From: Candidatus Saccharimonadota bacterium
Lineage (GTDB): Bacteria; Patescibacteriota; Saccharimonadia; Saccharimonadales; UBA10212
Reading direction: 5' to 3'
DNA length: 33,766 nucleotides
NCBI GenBank assembly: GCA_025934715.1
Contig: JAICWR010000006.1
Span: forward strand, 1 to 33,766
The translations under genes and the position numbers were made by a program. The notes beneath the pieces are model-generated. The model did not search any database and was not told the origin of the DNA. It saw only the letters and a program-made list of their open reading frames with translations. Position 1 is the stretch's first letter; each line of letters starts with the position of its first letter. Of this stretch, positions 7,092-14,209 are shown piece after piece.

Positions 7092-8234
7092 TCAGAAATG
7101 GACGTAAGTTTTGTAGGGGTGGGTTTTTTCGAGCTGTTTTATGAAGATTGATGGATCCTGGAGCTTGATAGTGATGTGCTGGGCGGTCACGCCGCTGCTT
7201 TTAACACCGGTGAGTTTGACGATTTGCAGAGTGGGCCCTTGCCCCGCCAGGACCGGACTGGCGATAATGACCCCAGCCACTTGCCCGGGCTTCATATTAA
7301 ATAAGGCATCCACAACTTCTGGCGGAACATTCGGGTTAGTCCGGCTGATGATAAAGCCATAGTCCCCGCCGTTGTCCTTGGCAGAAGGGTCGTCTGAATA
7401 TTTTTTAGCCAAATCGGCAAAGCTGGCTTTGGGGTTGTTAGACTGCGCCAGCGCGCTGGCGGCTTTTTGGGTGGCCGCGCTGTCCAGTTTGGCTGCGACC
7501 TTCTCGGCTAAAATCTCCTGCTTGAGGCTGCGTTTAAAGTCATTGACCGACCATCCCCAGTAATCGCGCAGGACGTCTTCGAAAACTTTATTGCTGCCGC
7601 CTAAGCGGTTTTGGTCGCGGACTTCATCCAAGCGGTTTTGGACTTCTTTATCAGATACGCTGACACCATTCTCGCGGGCCAGCTGTTTGATATAAGCGGC
7701 ATTGATGACATCCTGGAGGGCCTGTTTGCGAAATCCTAACAGCTGGTTGCGGTCAGCACCGCCAAAGTTGCGCTGCTGCTGGCTTTCGTAATAATGCACG
7801 TAGTGGCGCAGTTCGAACAAATAATTTTCATAGTCCACATAGTGGCTGCCGGCTTTGGCCACCGGGAACGGTACGACCTGCGTGACCCGATATAAGAACG
7901 AGTTGTACTGGTAATACTTATAAAGCGCCAGGCCGCAATAAACAAACAAGCCGATTAGCGCGCTGACGATGACCGTGACAGTAATATAAACGATGGTACG
8001 CTTGGAATGGCGCAGAGGATAGATGTACTTGCGGGCGCCGCTTAAGACCTGCTCCCGGTGCTCGCCGATGTTTTCGGTGGTGATTTGAGGCACGTTTTCG
8101 AGGCTGGGAGCCTGCGGCGCCTGGGGCAGCGGGCTTAGCTCGGCGGCTTTTTCGGTCACGGCCGGCACGAGTTCGTTCCTGACCTCCTTAGCCCGTTTTT
8201 TAAGCAACCGTGCGCGTTTGGGTTTCTTGGCCAT
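7092..8234 (-). CDS. Membrane-anchored parvulin-type peptidyl-prolyl isomerase (SurA/PrsA-like foldase)
   Basis: 380 aa. The basic cytoplasmic N-terminus is followed by one membrane helix at about 80-105. A SurA-type chaperone region (about 150-250) includes the DVINAAYIKQLARENGVSVS segment, and a rotamase domain lies at about 265-360. The rotamase shows the standard FADLAKKYSDDPSAKDNGGD motif and ends with a hydrophobic strand and VKLTGV. It should help fold exported proteins on the outer face of the membrane. It lies 9 nt downstream of the PH-domain membrane protein gene and is probably co-transcribed with it from the TATAAT box before that gene. Confidence 0.85.
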   Translation of the reverse strand: MAKKPKRARLLKKRAKEVRNELVPAVTEKAAELSPLPQAPQAPSLENVPQITTENIGEHREQVLSGARKYIYPLRHSKRTIVYITVTVIVSALIGLFVYCGLALYKYYQYNSFLYRVTQVVPFPVAKAGSHYVDYENYLFELRHYVHYYESQQQRNFGGADRNQLLGFRKQALQDVINAAYIKQLARENGVSVSDKEVQNRLDEVRDQNRLGGSNKVFEDVLRDYWGWSVNDFKRSLKQEILAEKVAAKLDSAATQKAASALAQSNNPKASFADLAKKYSDDPSAKDNGGDYGFIISRTNPNVPPEVVDALFNMKPGQVAGVIIASPVLAGQGPTLQIVKLTGVKSSGVTAQHITIKLQDPSIFIKQLEKTHPYKTYVHF

Positions 8235-8243
8235 AAATAAGCT

Positions 8244-8822
8244 TTAAGCGGTTTCCTCTCTCTGCGTCGGCCGGGTTGTGTGGTGGATTCCCAAATCCCG
8301 CAAAATATGCACCATCTTGCCCTGTACCCGGTCCGGATGGTGTACTTGTTTTATCACCAAATCGCCAACGTAAGTTTGCACCACTATTGTACCAAACCGC
8401 AGGACGGTTTCCTCGAGGCCGGCGACCTGGTAATTAATCATTTGGATCTGGTCGAGCCCGATGTCGACCACATTAACCTGCAGCAGACTGCGGGTTTGCT
8501 GGATGAAGCGCTTGTTGGTCATGATGTACACGCTGAAGTACCAGCGCACCCACCACGGGAAAATAAGCACGCAAGCCAGGATGAAACTAGCCAGTAGGCT
8601 CAAAAAGAAAAAGGTTAAGCTTGGCGGGTTGTTTTTATCGACAGAAGTCAGGACGAGCGTGTAGAGAGGTCCAACCAGCATGCCGAACGACGCTAATATC
8701 AAACCCTTACGCATGATGATAGGGTGCTTGCGGAAAACCAGCAGGGCTTCTTCGTCTTCGAACTGTTCTTTGAAGTTTTTTTTGCGGGGCTTAGGCTGCT
8801 CCTTCGCCCTCTTTTCGCTCAT
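8244..8822 (-). CDS. PH-domain membrane protein (YdbS-like)
   Basis: 192 aa. The basic N-terminus is followed by two membrane helices (about 45-65 and 70-95) and then a bacterial PH-type domain (about 95-180). The SVYIMTNKRFIQQ stretch after the second helix is the hallmark of YdbS-like proteins (x-x-T-N-x-R). Function in the family is poorly defined. It is the first gene of a two-gene unit with the downstream foldase. The TATAAT box 6 nt before the ATG and the lack of a Shine-Dalgarno suggest a leaderless transcript. Confidence 0.8.
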   Translation of the reverse strand: MSEKRAKEQPKPRKKNFKEQFEDEEALLVFRKHPIIMRKGLILASFGMLVGPLYTLVLTSVDKNNPPSLTFFFLSLLASFILACVLIFPWWVRWYFSVYIMTNKRFIQQTRSLLQVNVVDIGLDQIQMINYQVAGLEETVLRFGTIVVQTYVGDLVIKQVHHPDRVQGKMVHILRDLGIHHTTRPTQREETA

Positions 8823-8828
8823 GCCTAC

Positions 8829-8834
8829 ATTATA
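8829..8834 (-). promoter_or_regulatory. -10 box TATAAT, 6 nt before the PH-protein ATG
   Basis: A perfect TATAAT on the minus strand lies 6 nt before the ATG. No good -35 box is seen at 16-18 nt. Confidence 0.55.
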
Positions 8835-8898
8835 AAGAAGTTATGCGTTCCCCGCGAGCCTTGAGGATAAGGCTAGCGGAAAGGAGTGGCACGCGAGA

Positions 8899-8943
8899 CC
8901 CCGCCTCGGTTTTGGCCACTTGATTGCCAAGATTGAGGCGGGG
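8899..8943. repeat. Hairpin downstream of tRNA-Arg
   Basis: Perfect 9-bp arms CCCCGCCTC and GAGGCGGGG enclose a 27-nt loop that can pair further (TTGG/CCAA). It lies 18 nt after the 3' end of tRNA-Arg on the minus strand and has no U-run, so it is a possible processing or weak termination structure. Confidence 0.55.
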
Positions 8944-8961
8944 TTGAAGTTAGCTAGGACG

Positions 8962-9036
8962 TGGTGCCCCCGAGAGGATTCGAACCTCTAGCTTCTCCTT
9001 AGGACGGAGTTATTTTATCCATTGAACTACAGGGGC
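8962..9036 (-). tRNA. tRNA-Arg(CCT)
   Basis: Minus-strand cloverleaf with acceptor GCCCCTG/CGGGGGC, anticodon loop GTCCTAA (anticodon CCT), T arm AGAGG-TTCGAAT-CCTCT and an encoded CCA. The outermost anticodon-stem pair is A-A mismatched. Confidence 0.93.
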
Positions 9037-9066
9037 CCGTTTAAATATTACCTTAATTAATCTTGA

Positions 9067-9615
9067 TCAGGCGCGCAGTTCGTCTGGGGCGAACCAGAGG
9101 TTGATTTCAAACTCGGCTTCGGTTTTATCACCCGAAGCGTGTACCAGGTTCATAATCGGCCGCTTTTCTTTGTTGGCCAGAGTGGGAGTGTCGTTAGAAT
9201 AATCGCCGCGGATAGTGCCCGGGTAGGCTTTGGCCGGCACGGTGTGGCCGACTAGTTCCCTAACTTTTTTTATAGCATCCTGGCCCTCTAAGACAATAGC
9301 CATGACCGGGCCAGAAGTTATGAAATTGACCATCCACCCCTGTATTTTCAACCCCATTTCATGCGGGTCGTCGGTGCCGAGCTCGGCTTTGGCGTCCAAG
9401 CCGGCTTCGGCATAAGTTTCCAGGCTTTTTTGGCCCATGCCTTCTATGAACTCGCGCCTTTCAGTTGGATAGTGCTTATTGGCCAGATTTTCCGAAGGCG
9501 TGACCATCTTGGCAGCCAGCATCTTTAGCCCGGCTTTTTCAAACCGGCTGATAATCTCTCCAACTAGCCCGCGCTGGACGGCGTCGGGCTTGAGCAGTAC
9601 TAAGGTTTTCTCCAT
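9067..9615 (-). CDS. ndk: Nucleoside diphosphate kinase
   Basis: Transfers the gamma-phosphate of ATP to nucleoside diphosphates through a phosphohistidine. The family opening KTLVLLKPDAVQRGLVGEI is at the N-terminus. The catalytic His is in NLVHASGD, position 161 counted from the upstream ATG. The usual N-x-x-H-G-S-D reads NLVHASGD, so the Gly after His is Ala. At 182 aa it is longer than the usual 140-155. The extra residues form an insert of about 30 aa between the LANKHYP region and the TSGPVMAIVLEG strand, plus a longer C-terminus, as seen in other CPR and archaeal enzymes. I chose the second ATG (MEKTL) because a GGCGG Shine-Dalgarno sits 6 nt before it. The ORF track start is 2 codons upstream. 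Confidence 0.93.
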   Translation of the reverse strand: MEKTLVLLKPDAVQRGLVGEIISRFEKAGLKMLAAKMVTPSENLANKHYPTERREFIEGMGQKSLETYAEAGLDAKAELGTDDPHEMGLKIQGWMVNFITSGPVMAIVLEGQDAIKKVRELVGHTVPAKAYPGTIRGDYSNDTPTLANKEKRPIMNLVHASGDKTEAEFEINLWFAPDELRA

Positions 9616-9625
9616 TTTCATCCGC

Positions 9626-9883
9626 CTAAACTTTTTTAAGTGTATTAGATAACATTTTATTAATGTGGTTTCTGCCCCATCCTGTTTTAAGCCACTTCTC
9701 TCTCAGATACGCATCATACTTATTGGTGAAGGCTTCATAAAATATTAAGTCATATGGACCAGAATCACTAGTCCATTTCACTCTGCGAGAATTATGTTCC
9801 TTAAGCCGTTTTTGCAAATTATTGGTGCATCCAGTATAAAACTTGCCGTCAAGTCTGCTTTTCAATATATAGACATAATACAT
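9626..9883 (-). CDS. GIY-YIG domain nuclease-like protein
   Basis: Single GIY-YIG domain protein of the YhbQ/UvrC-N type. The N-terminus has YYVYILKS (GIY-equivalent) and FYTGCTN (YIG-equivalent), followed by the conserved Arg in LQKRLKEHN and a Glu in AYLREKWLKTGWGR. The start MYYVY is preferred over the ORF-track start 17 codons upstream because the family begins at this point. At 85 aa it has the normal length for stand-alone members. The stop lies just upstream of ndk. It is AT-rich compared with ndk and sits 57 nt from the heptamer array that borders the S23 gene. It may be an accessory or mobile gene, but many such proteins are stable residents of CPR genomes. Confidence 0.85.
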   Translation of the reverse strand: MYYVYILKSRLDGKFYTGCTNNLQKRLKEHNSRRVKWTSDSGPYDLIFYEAFTNKYDAYLREKWLKTGWGRNHINKMLSNTLKKV

Positions 9884-9940
9884 AAAAAAGTTTGGCGGAC
9901 TAAGTATAACAGATGAGAATCTGAGCAACAACACTGCTCA

Positions 9941-9973
9941 AGTAGGCATTAGGGAGTAGGCAACAGGCATTAG
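9941..9973. repeat. Heptamer array A-left (next to S23 gene A)
   Basis: Tandem degenerate 7-mers, on the minus strand AATGCCT, GTTGCCT, ACTCCCT, AATGCCT. The stop codon of the S23 gene lies inside the array edge. It is the inverted counterpart of the array at 10324-10352. Confidence 0.75.
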
Positions 9974-10272
9974 TTTTTGAGCTTACTTATTAACGCGTAG
10001 AGCATTTTCTGAACCTCGCTGAGCAATTCCTCCGCTCTACGTGTTTCTATATGCGGGTACTCTTGCTTAATAATTACCACTTGCGTATCAAGTTCGGCTG
10101 CCGAGCCAAAGGCCATGGATAAGAATCGTATGTAGTCGCCTGTACTTCTTCTGGCGTAGCCCTCTGAAATATTTGAAGGGATGGAAACAGCAGATCTTTG
10201 AGCCTGACTTACAAGCCCGAACTGTTCACTTTTAGGAAGCTTTTTGGACAAGGCATAGGTTTCGCTAACCAA
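9970..10272 (-). CDS. Four-helix-bundle (S23 / 23S rRNA intervening-sequence) protein, start unclear
   Basis: 100 aa as tracked, belonging to the S23 four-helix-bundle family first seen in 23S rRNA intervening sequences. Its biochemical role is unknown. The core signature is present: QAQRSAVSIPSNISEGYARRS and a helical region around AAELDTQV. The reading frame continues 16 codons upstream of the tracked TTG start and encodes YKDLEVWKRSIALVSE, the normal N-terminus of the family. However, there is no ATG, GTG or TTG between an in-frame stop (10330-10332) and that segment. Either an ATA within the heptamer array serves as start, the start has been lost, or the short form is made. It is flanked by inverted heptamer arrays. 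Confidence 0.75.
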   Translation of the reverse strand: MVSETYALSKKLPKSEQFGLVSQAQRSAVSIPSNISEGYARRSTGDYIRFLSMAFGSAAELDTQVVIIKQEYPHIETRRAEELLSEVQKMLYALISKLKN

Positions 10273-10323
10273 AGCAATGCTACGTTTCCATACTTCTAAA
10301 TCCTTATACGAACGCGGCTTAAC

Positions 10324-10352
10324 TATTGCCTATATCCTATTGCCTATTCCCT
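10324..10352. repeat. Heptamer array A-right
   Basis: On the plus strand four tandem 7-mers run as (T)ATTGCCT, ATATCCT, ATTGCCT, ATTCCCT. It is inverted relative to 9941-9973 and covers the expected start region of the S23 gene. A 13-nt stretch TTGCCTATTCCCT recurs exactly inside pilD. Confidence 0.75.
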
Positions 10353-10372
10353 AAAAAGAAAATTGCTAGAGC

Positions 10373-10402
10373 TTGATATTGTACGACGCCTGCCATTACA
10401 CT
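10373..10402 (+). promoter_or_regulatory. Leaderless-type promoter of the Xer recombinase gene
   Basis: -35 TTGATA (10373-10378), an 18-nt spacer and -10 TACACT (10397-10402). The ATG at 10410 follows after 7 nt, with no Shine-Dalgarno. Confidence 0.55.
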
Positions 10403-10409
10403 AGTGCTT

Positions 10410-11324
10410 ATGGATTATGAAGAAGCCGTCGGCCAATTCCTGGAATATTTGGAGCTGGAGCAAAACCGCTCCTTGAAGACCATCCAAAATTACAGCCATT
10501 ACCTGACCCGTTTAAGCGATTACGCCGGCGAGATAAAACTCAAAGATATCGACGCCGAACTGGTCCGCAAATGGCGGATGTGGCTCAACCGCCTGCCCAC
10601 GGCCACCAGCGACGAACTTAGCAAAATCACCCAAAATTACCACTTAATCGCCCTGCGGTCTTTTTTGCGCTTCTGCGCCAAGCGCGATTGGGAAACTATG
10701 CAGCCCGATAAAATCGAGCTGGCCAAGACCAGCCGGCCACAAGTGACTTTTTTGGCGCCGGATGAGCTGGAGCGGCTTACGTCACAACCGGACACCTCCA
10801 AGCAAAACGGCCTGCGCGACCGGGCTATATTGGAGTTGCTTTTTTCCAGTGGGCTGCGCGTCAGCGAACTGGTCGGGCTGGACCGCGACCACATCAACCT
10901 AAAACGGCGTGAATTCACCGTCCGCGGCAAGAGCCAAAAGGACCGGCCGGTGTTCATAAGCGATGAAGCCGCCGCCTGGATTGAACAATACCTGGCCAAG
11001 CGCGCCGATAACACCAAGCCGTTATTCATCCGCTACAGCGGCAGTAAAAAGGTCGATAACAGTGGTAATTTCACCCGCTTAACCGCCCGCAGCGTGCAGC
11101 GGATGGTCGCCCGTTACGCCAAAATGGCCGGCATAACCAAACATGTGTCGCCCCATACTTTGCGCCACAGTTTTGCCACAGACTTGCTGATGAACGGCGC
11201 CGATTTACGCAGCGTGCAGGCCATGCTGGGCCATTCCAACATCGCCACCACCCAAATTTACACCCACGTCACCGACCCGCACCTAAAAGAAATCCACTCC
11301 AAATTCCACGCTAAGAAACAATAG
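10410..11324 (+). CDS. Tyrosine recombinase, XerC/XerD type
   Basis: Site-specific recombinase with a SAM-like core-binding domain (about 5-95) and a catalytic domain (about 115-300). All six active-site residues are visible (numbering from the tracked GTG two codons upstream): Arg152 in SSGLRVSEL, Lys176 in RGKSQK, His251 and Arg254 in HTLRHSFAT, His277 in LGHSN and Tyr286 in IYTH. The length of about 305 aa is that of XerC/XerD, so a housekeeping role in resolving chromosome dimers at dif is likely. A role in moving the adjacent S23/heptamer element cannot be excluded. I prefer the ATG at 10410 because a promoter places the -10 box 7 nt before it. Confidence 0.9.
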   Translation: MDYEEAVGQFLEYLELEQNRSLKTIQNYSHYLTRLSDYAGEIKLKDIDAELVRKWRMWLNRLPTATSDELSKITQNYHLIALRSFLRFCAKRDWETMQPDKIELAKTSRPQVTFLAPDELERLTSQPDTSKQNGLRDRAILELLFSSGLRVSELVGLDRDHINLKRREFTVRGKSQKDRPVFISDEAAAWIEQYLAKRADNTKPLFIRYSGSKKVDNSGNFTRLTARSVQRMVARYAKMAGITKHVSPHTLRHSFATDLLMNGADLRSVQAMLGHSNIATTQIYTHVTDPHLKEIHSKFHAKKQ

Positions 11325-11326
11325 CG

Positions 11327-12526
11327 TTAGTGCGGACCAAAACCGCTAGGTATTCCTGTGGTGGTGGTGCCGCCAGTACTTGGGATCGAATCACACACTC
11401 CGTTTTGATCAATGTTAGCGCTTATGTTCGAATCAGAAGTGGATGGGCCGTAAGTCCCGGGGCTGGTCACGCTGACATCAAAGCCTTTGCAAATGCTTTC
11501 CATCGATTGAACACCGTAGAGAGGTGTCTGGAAATTATTGCCGATGTCAATTCGGGCCCTTATCCGCTGGAGCACATCAGTCCCCTGGCCGGTGACGTCG
11601 ACAATCGCCTGGGCATTAGGAATCTGGGTCAAGCTTTGTCCGCCGTTAGTCGCCGCTTGTACAGTCACGTCAATTGGGTTATAACGGGCTGTAATTCTGA
11701 CGTAAAAATTGGTTGGGCTTAAATTGATGCCAGAAATGAAGCTGTTACACATCTGTGGGTTTGCGCTGGACCCACCGACCTTAAAAGTATTCCCAATCTT
11801 ACAGTTACCTGGCACAAAGCCGCCCTTGCCGATACTACCGCTACCGCAGTTACTGCCGCTATAACTAACACAGCCAGGAGTGCCAGAGCCGCCATTAGGG
11901 TACATATAATAAGTGCGAGATAGACTGCTAAGCGTCGCGTTCGTATCACTTGAACCTGGAAAGCCATTCGGAATTGGGTAAAGGTTAACTTCTAATAATC
12001 CTCCGGTTTGGGAAGTAATGCTGGACTCTTGCGGCAGGCTACCTAGAGACCCGAGTGGTGTAAAGCTCGAGGGTGTCTGGTCATTTTGCCAACTAAAATA
12101 CATACGGCCCATGTTTGGCTTGGATATTTGGAACGTCACCGATTGGTCCTTGCCAAGCTGGTAAACAAGGTTGTCGGGCTGGGTGTCTATGGTCACACAC
12201 GAATACTTGGCGATGCCGCTGCTTCCTGACAGGTCTGAAGTGAAATACTGGCCAAGGCTCGGCGGGCTGTTGCATTTGTCAAAACCGGTCCCGCCGGCGC
12301 CCAGGTACGCCCTGGCGTCGTCCAGCCCGGCCAAAGCCGAATAAAAGGCCTGGGCTGACAGCTCCCGGTCCAATGATTGGCGCAGTTCCCTATCCATCAG
12401 CTTAGAAAAGCCGACCGCGACCAAACCCAGCACGACAGCCAGGATCGCCACCACGATTAAAGATACCAACCCCGACTGGTCCGTTTTTGGCTTTTTGGTC
12501 TTCCTTAGCATAAACATATTTAACAT
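11327..12526 (-). CDS. Type IV pilus minor pseudopilin, PilX/GspK-like
   Basis: About 400 aa. A basic leader is followed by SG|LVSLIVVAILAVVLGLVAV, a prepilin-type helix lacking the usual Glu at +5. This is a known feature of GspK/PilX-type tip pseudopilins. The large extracellular domain is rich in Ser, Gly, Thr and Asn and contains several Cys. The start is taken at the ATG 4 nt after the stop of the upstream gene. The tracked start 11 codons earlier overlaps that gene and gives an over-long leader. It is last of four consecutive pseudopilin genes (14210, 13232, 12531, 11327), which matches the set of minor pseudopilins that prime pilus assembly. It converges with the Xer gene. Confidence 0.75.
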   Translation of the reverse strand: MLNMFMLRKTKKPKTDQSGLVSLIVVAILAVVLGLVAVGFSKLMDRELRQSLDRELSAQAFYSALAGLDDARAYLGAGGTGFDKCNSPPSLGQYFTSDLSGSSGIAKYSCVTIDTQPDNLVYQLGKDQSVTFQISKPNMGRMYFSWQNDQTPSSFTPLGSLGSLPQESSITSQTGGLLEVNLYPIPNGFPGSSDTNATLSSLSRTYYMYPNGGSGTPGCVSYSGSNCGSGSIGKGGFVPGNCKIGNTFKVGGSSANPQMCNSFISGINLSPTNFYVRITARYNPIDVTVQAATNGGQSLTQIPNAQAIVDVTGQGTDVLQRIRARIDIGNNFQTPLYGVQSMESICKGFDVSVTSPGTYGPSTSDSNISANIDQNGVCDSIPSTGGTTTTGIPSGFGPH

Positions 12527-12530
12527 CGCC

Positions 12531-13223
12531 TTAAATCGTTTGTAAAACCGTCCGGTCAAAATCAGCGGTGACGCAGAACTGGGAGCTGGTTAGCGCGCCG
12601 GTGCACTGGGCGTCGGGCGCCTGCCAGGGATTACTCCCAAAACCACCGGTGCCGCTGAAAAACAGGCCGTTAGGGCTGCCGCCGTAAAAAACCACGTACA
12701 GCCTTACCAGGCATACCGTCCCGTTGCCGTTTTGGCAGTCAACTTTTATGTGGTTAAGTTGCATACCGTTGCTTAGGAGCTGCTGGGCCGAGCTTGGTGT
12801 CACGCCTTGTTGAGTCAGCGTCTTACAGCCGGCGGGCATATCTTCGCGGTATACACCCTGAAGGCCGGCGCCTGCCGTGACTTGGGTACCCAAAACATAG
12901 GCATAACGATGGTCGCCGACACAAAAACTGTCCTGGTGGGACGAACCGGTGTTGCCATATGTATCATCTATAAGTTCAGGGTGGTTGGAGCCGAACTGTA
13001 TATCGTCTTGTATATCTTGCACTATGGTCCGGGTGGCGTTTTGGGTGTTAGCCATGTTCACACCTTTATAATAAATGCGGCTAATCTGTACAAATGAGGC
13101 CAAAACCACCACCAGCACCACCGAAAAGACCGCCGAAGCGATTAAAAGCTCAATAATAGTGAAGCCGGAATGTTTTGTCCCGCGCTGGGGTTTTCTTAAC
13201 GGTGTGATTATCGGCGAAGTCAT
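12531..13223 (-). CDS. Type IV pilus minor pseudopilin (PulJ/PilW-like)
   Basis: 230 aa. The prepilin signal is HSG|FTIIELLIASAVFSVVLVVVLASF, with a 20-residue basic leader, Phe at +1 and Glu at +5, so it should be cut by PilD. The ectodomain (about 45-230) has several cysteines, probably in disulfides. It lies 9 nt downstream of the 317-aa pseudopilin gene. The exact subtype (GspJ versus PilW) cannot be fixed from sequence reading alone. Confidence 0.8.
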   Translation of the reverse strand: MTSPIITPLRKPQRGTKHSGFTIIELLIASAVFSVVLVVVLASFVQISRIYYKGVNMANTQNATRTIVQDIQDDIQFGSNHPELIDDTYGNTGSSHQDSFCVGDHRYAYVLGTQVTAGAGLQGVYREDMPAGCKTLTQQGVTPSSAQQLLSNGMQLNHIKVDCQNGNGTVCLVRLYVVFYGGSPNGLFFSGTGGFGSNPWQAPDAQCTGALTSSQFCVTADFDRTVLQTI

Positions 13224-13231
13224 TTTTATCC

Positions 13232-14185
13232 CTAGCAGGGCGGTATATTATTGGCTTTTACTTCACTGCCGGATGGCTTTTGAATCGGACTTGGCGGCGA
13301 CGTCCAGGTGGAGCCATCTGTTAACGTGACTGTCAGGACAACTGTAAATGTCTTTACGCAAGGTGGAGGGATAAATGGATCAGGGGGTACGGAATTTGAG
13401 TATGGCAAATAGACAAAGAGGTGGGAAATTGGATCTTGGTTCTGGCAGGCCGTGTTTGTCGTTTTTGTCCCGTCACCCCAGTTCCAGGTGCAACCGGCTA
13501 CTTCACTCGGCGGGTTTGTAGAGGTGTTAGTAAAACTGCCTCTATAGCTGTAAGTAAGCGGGCCGGGAGATGGTGCTCCATTATCAATATTAAAACCAGC
13601 ATTGCCGTTTAGCGCCAAGCTGTTATTTGGCAAGCCAAGGGTTGCCGAGGGGTCGTAATTGAGCTTATAAAATAGGCTGGCTTTGTTGGTGCCGCCACCT
13701 AGCCTGGCCCAGCGCACCGTGATGGTATAAAGAGTTGGATTGGTGGTAGAGTCTGTTCCGCCACTGGTGGTGATATTAGCTAAATAAACAGCCCCTTCGC
13801 CCGTCCTCTGCTGTTGGCAGCCGGTACTATATGCAGAAGCAGTAGTTCCGTTGCTATTAGTGATCGCCTGGTTTTGGTTAAACCAGCCAGTGGCAGTGGA
13901 TACTTTGGCGCTATCGCTAAGGCAGAAGTTGCTTTTGCCCGCAAAATTAGACGTGAAGTCAGTGTCTTTTTGAAACCGCAGCCTTAAATCAGCTACCTGG
14001 TTTTCTAGTATATTGAGGGCCTCGTTATGCTCGCGGGCGGATATAGCTTGGTCGAGGCTGCGCTCAGCTGTAGCGTAACTGATGCCGACGGCAAAGGCGG
14101 CGATAGCGATGGCGATCAAAACTTCGACGATCGTGTCGCCTTGTTGTTTTAGCTTTGCGCTGGTTTTTTTTACGCGGAGTTCCAT
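13232..14185 (-). CDS. Minor pseudopilin with a PKD-like domain
   Basis: 317 aa. The prepilin signal is QQG|DTIVEVLIAIAIAAFAVGISYA. Glu at +5 is present, but the +1 residue is Asp instead of Phe or Met, which is unusual. The pilin-like helix and ectodomain reach to about 195. The C-terminal part (about 205-310) contains CTWNWGDG and later TFTVVLTVTLTDGS, the W-x-W-G-D-G and V-x-L-x-V-x-x pattern of PKD (Ig-like) domains. PKD domains bind surfaces or sugars in many secreted proteins, so this subunit could display an adhesive module at the pilus tip; that function is inference. It lies in the four-gene pseudopilin cluster. Confidence 0.75.
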   Translation of the reverse strand: MELRVKKTSAKLKQQGDTIVEVLIAIAIAAFAVGISYATAERSLDQAISAREHNEALNILENQVADLRLRFQKDTDFTSNFAGKSNFCLSDSAKVSTATGWFNQNQAITNSNGTTASAYSTGCQQQRTGEGAVYLANITTSGGTDSTTNPTLYTITVRWARLGGGTNKASLFYKLNYDPSATLGLPNNSLALNGNAGFNIDNGAPSPGPLTYSYRGSFTNTSTNPPSEVAGCTWNWGDGTKTTNTACQNQDPISHLFVYLPYSNSVPPDPFIPPPCVKTFTVVLTVTLTDGSTWTSPPSPIQKPSGSEVKANNIPPC

Positions 14186-14209
14186 AGCCTCTAGCTTTTC
14201 ACTTATACT

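Noticed and set aside
9941-10355. CRISPR array
   Set aside because: The repeats are contiguous 7-mers without spacers of constant length, and no cas genes are present.
10410-11324. Xer gene as the transposase of the S23 element
   Set aside because: All features fit a housekeeping XerC/D with its own promoter, it is outside the arrays, and element B has no recombinase next to it.
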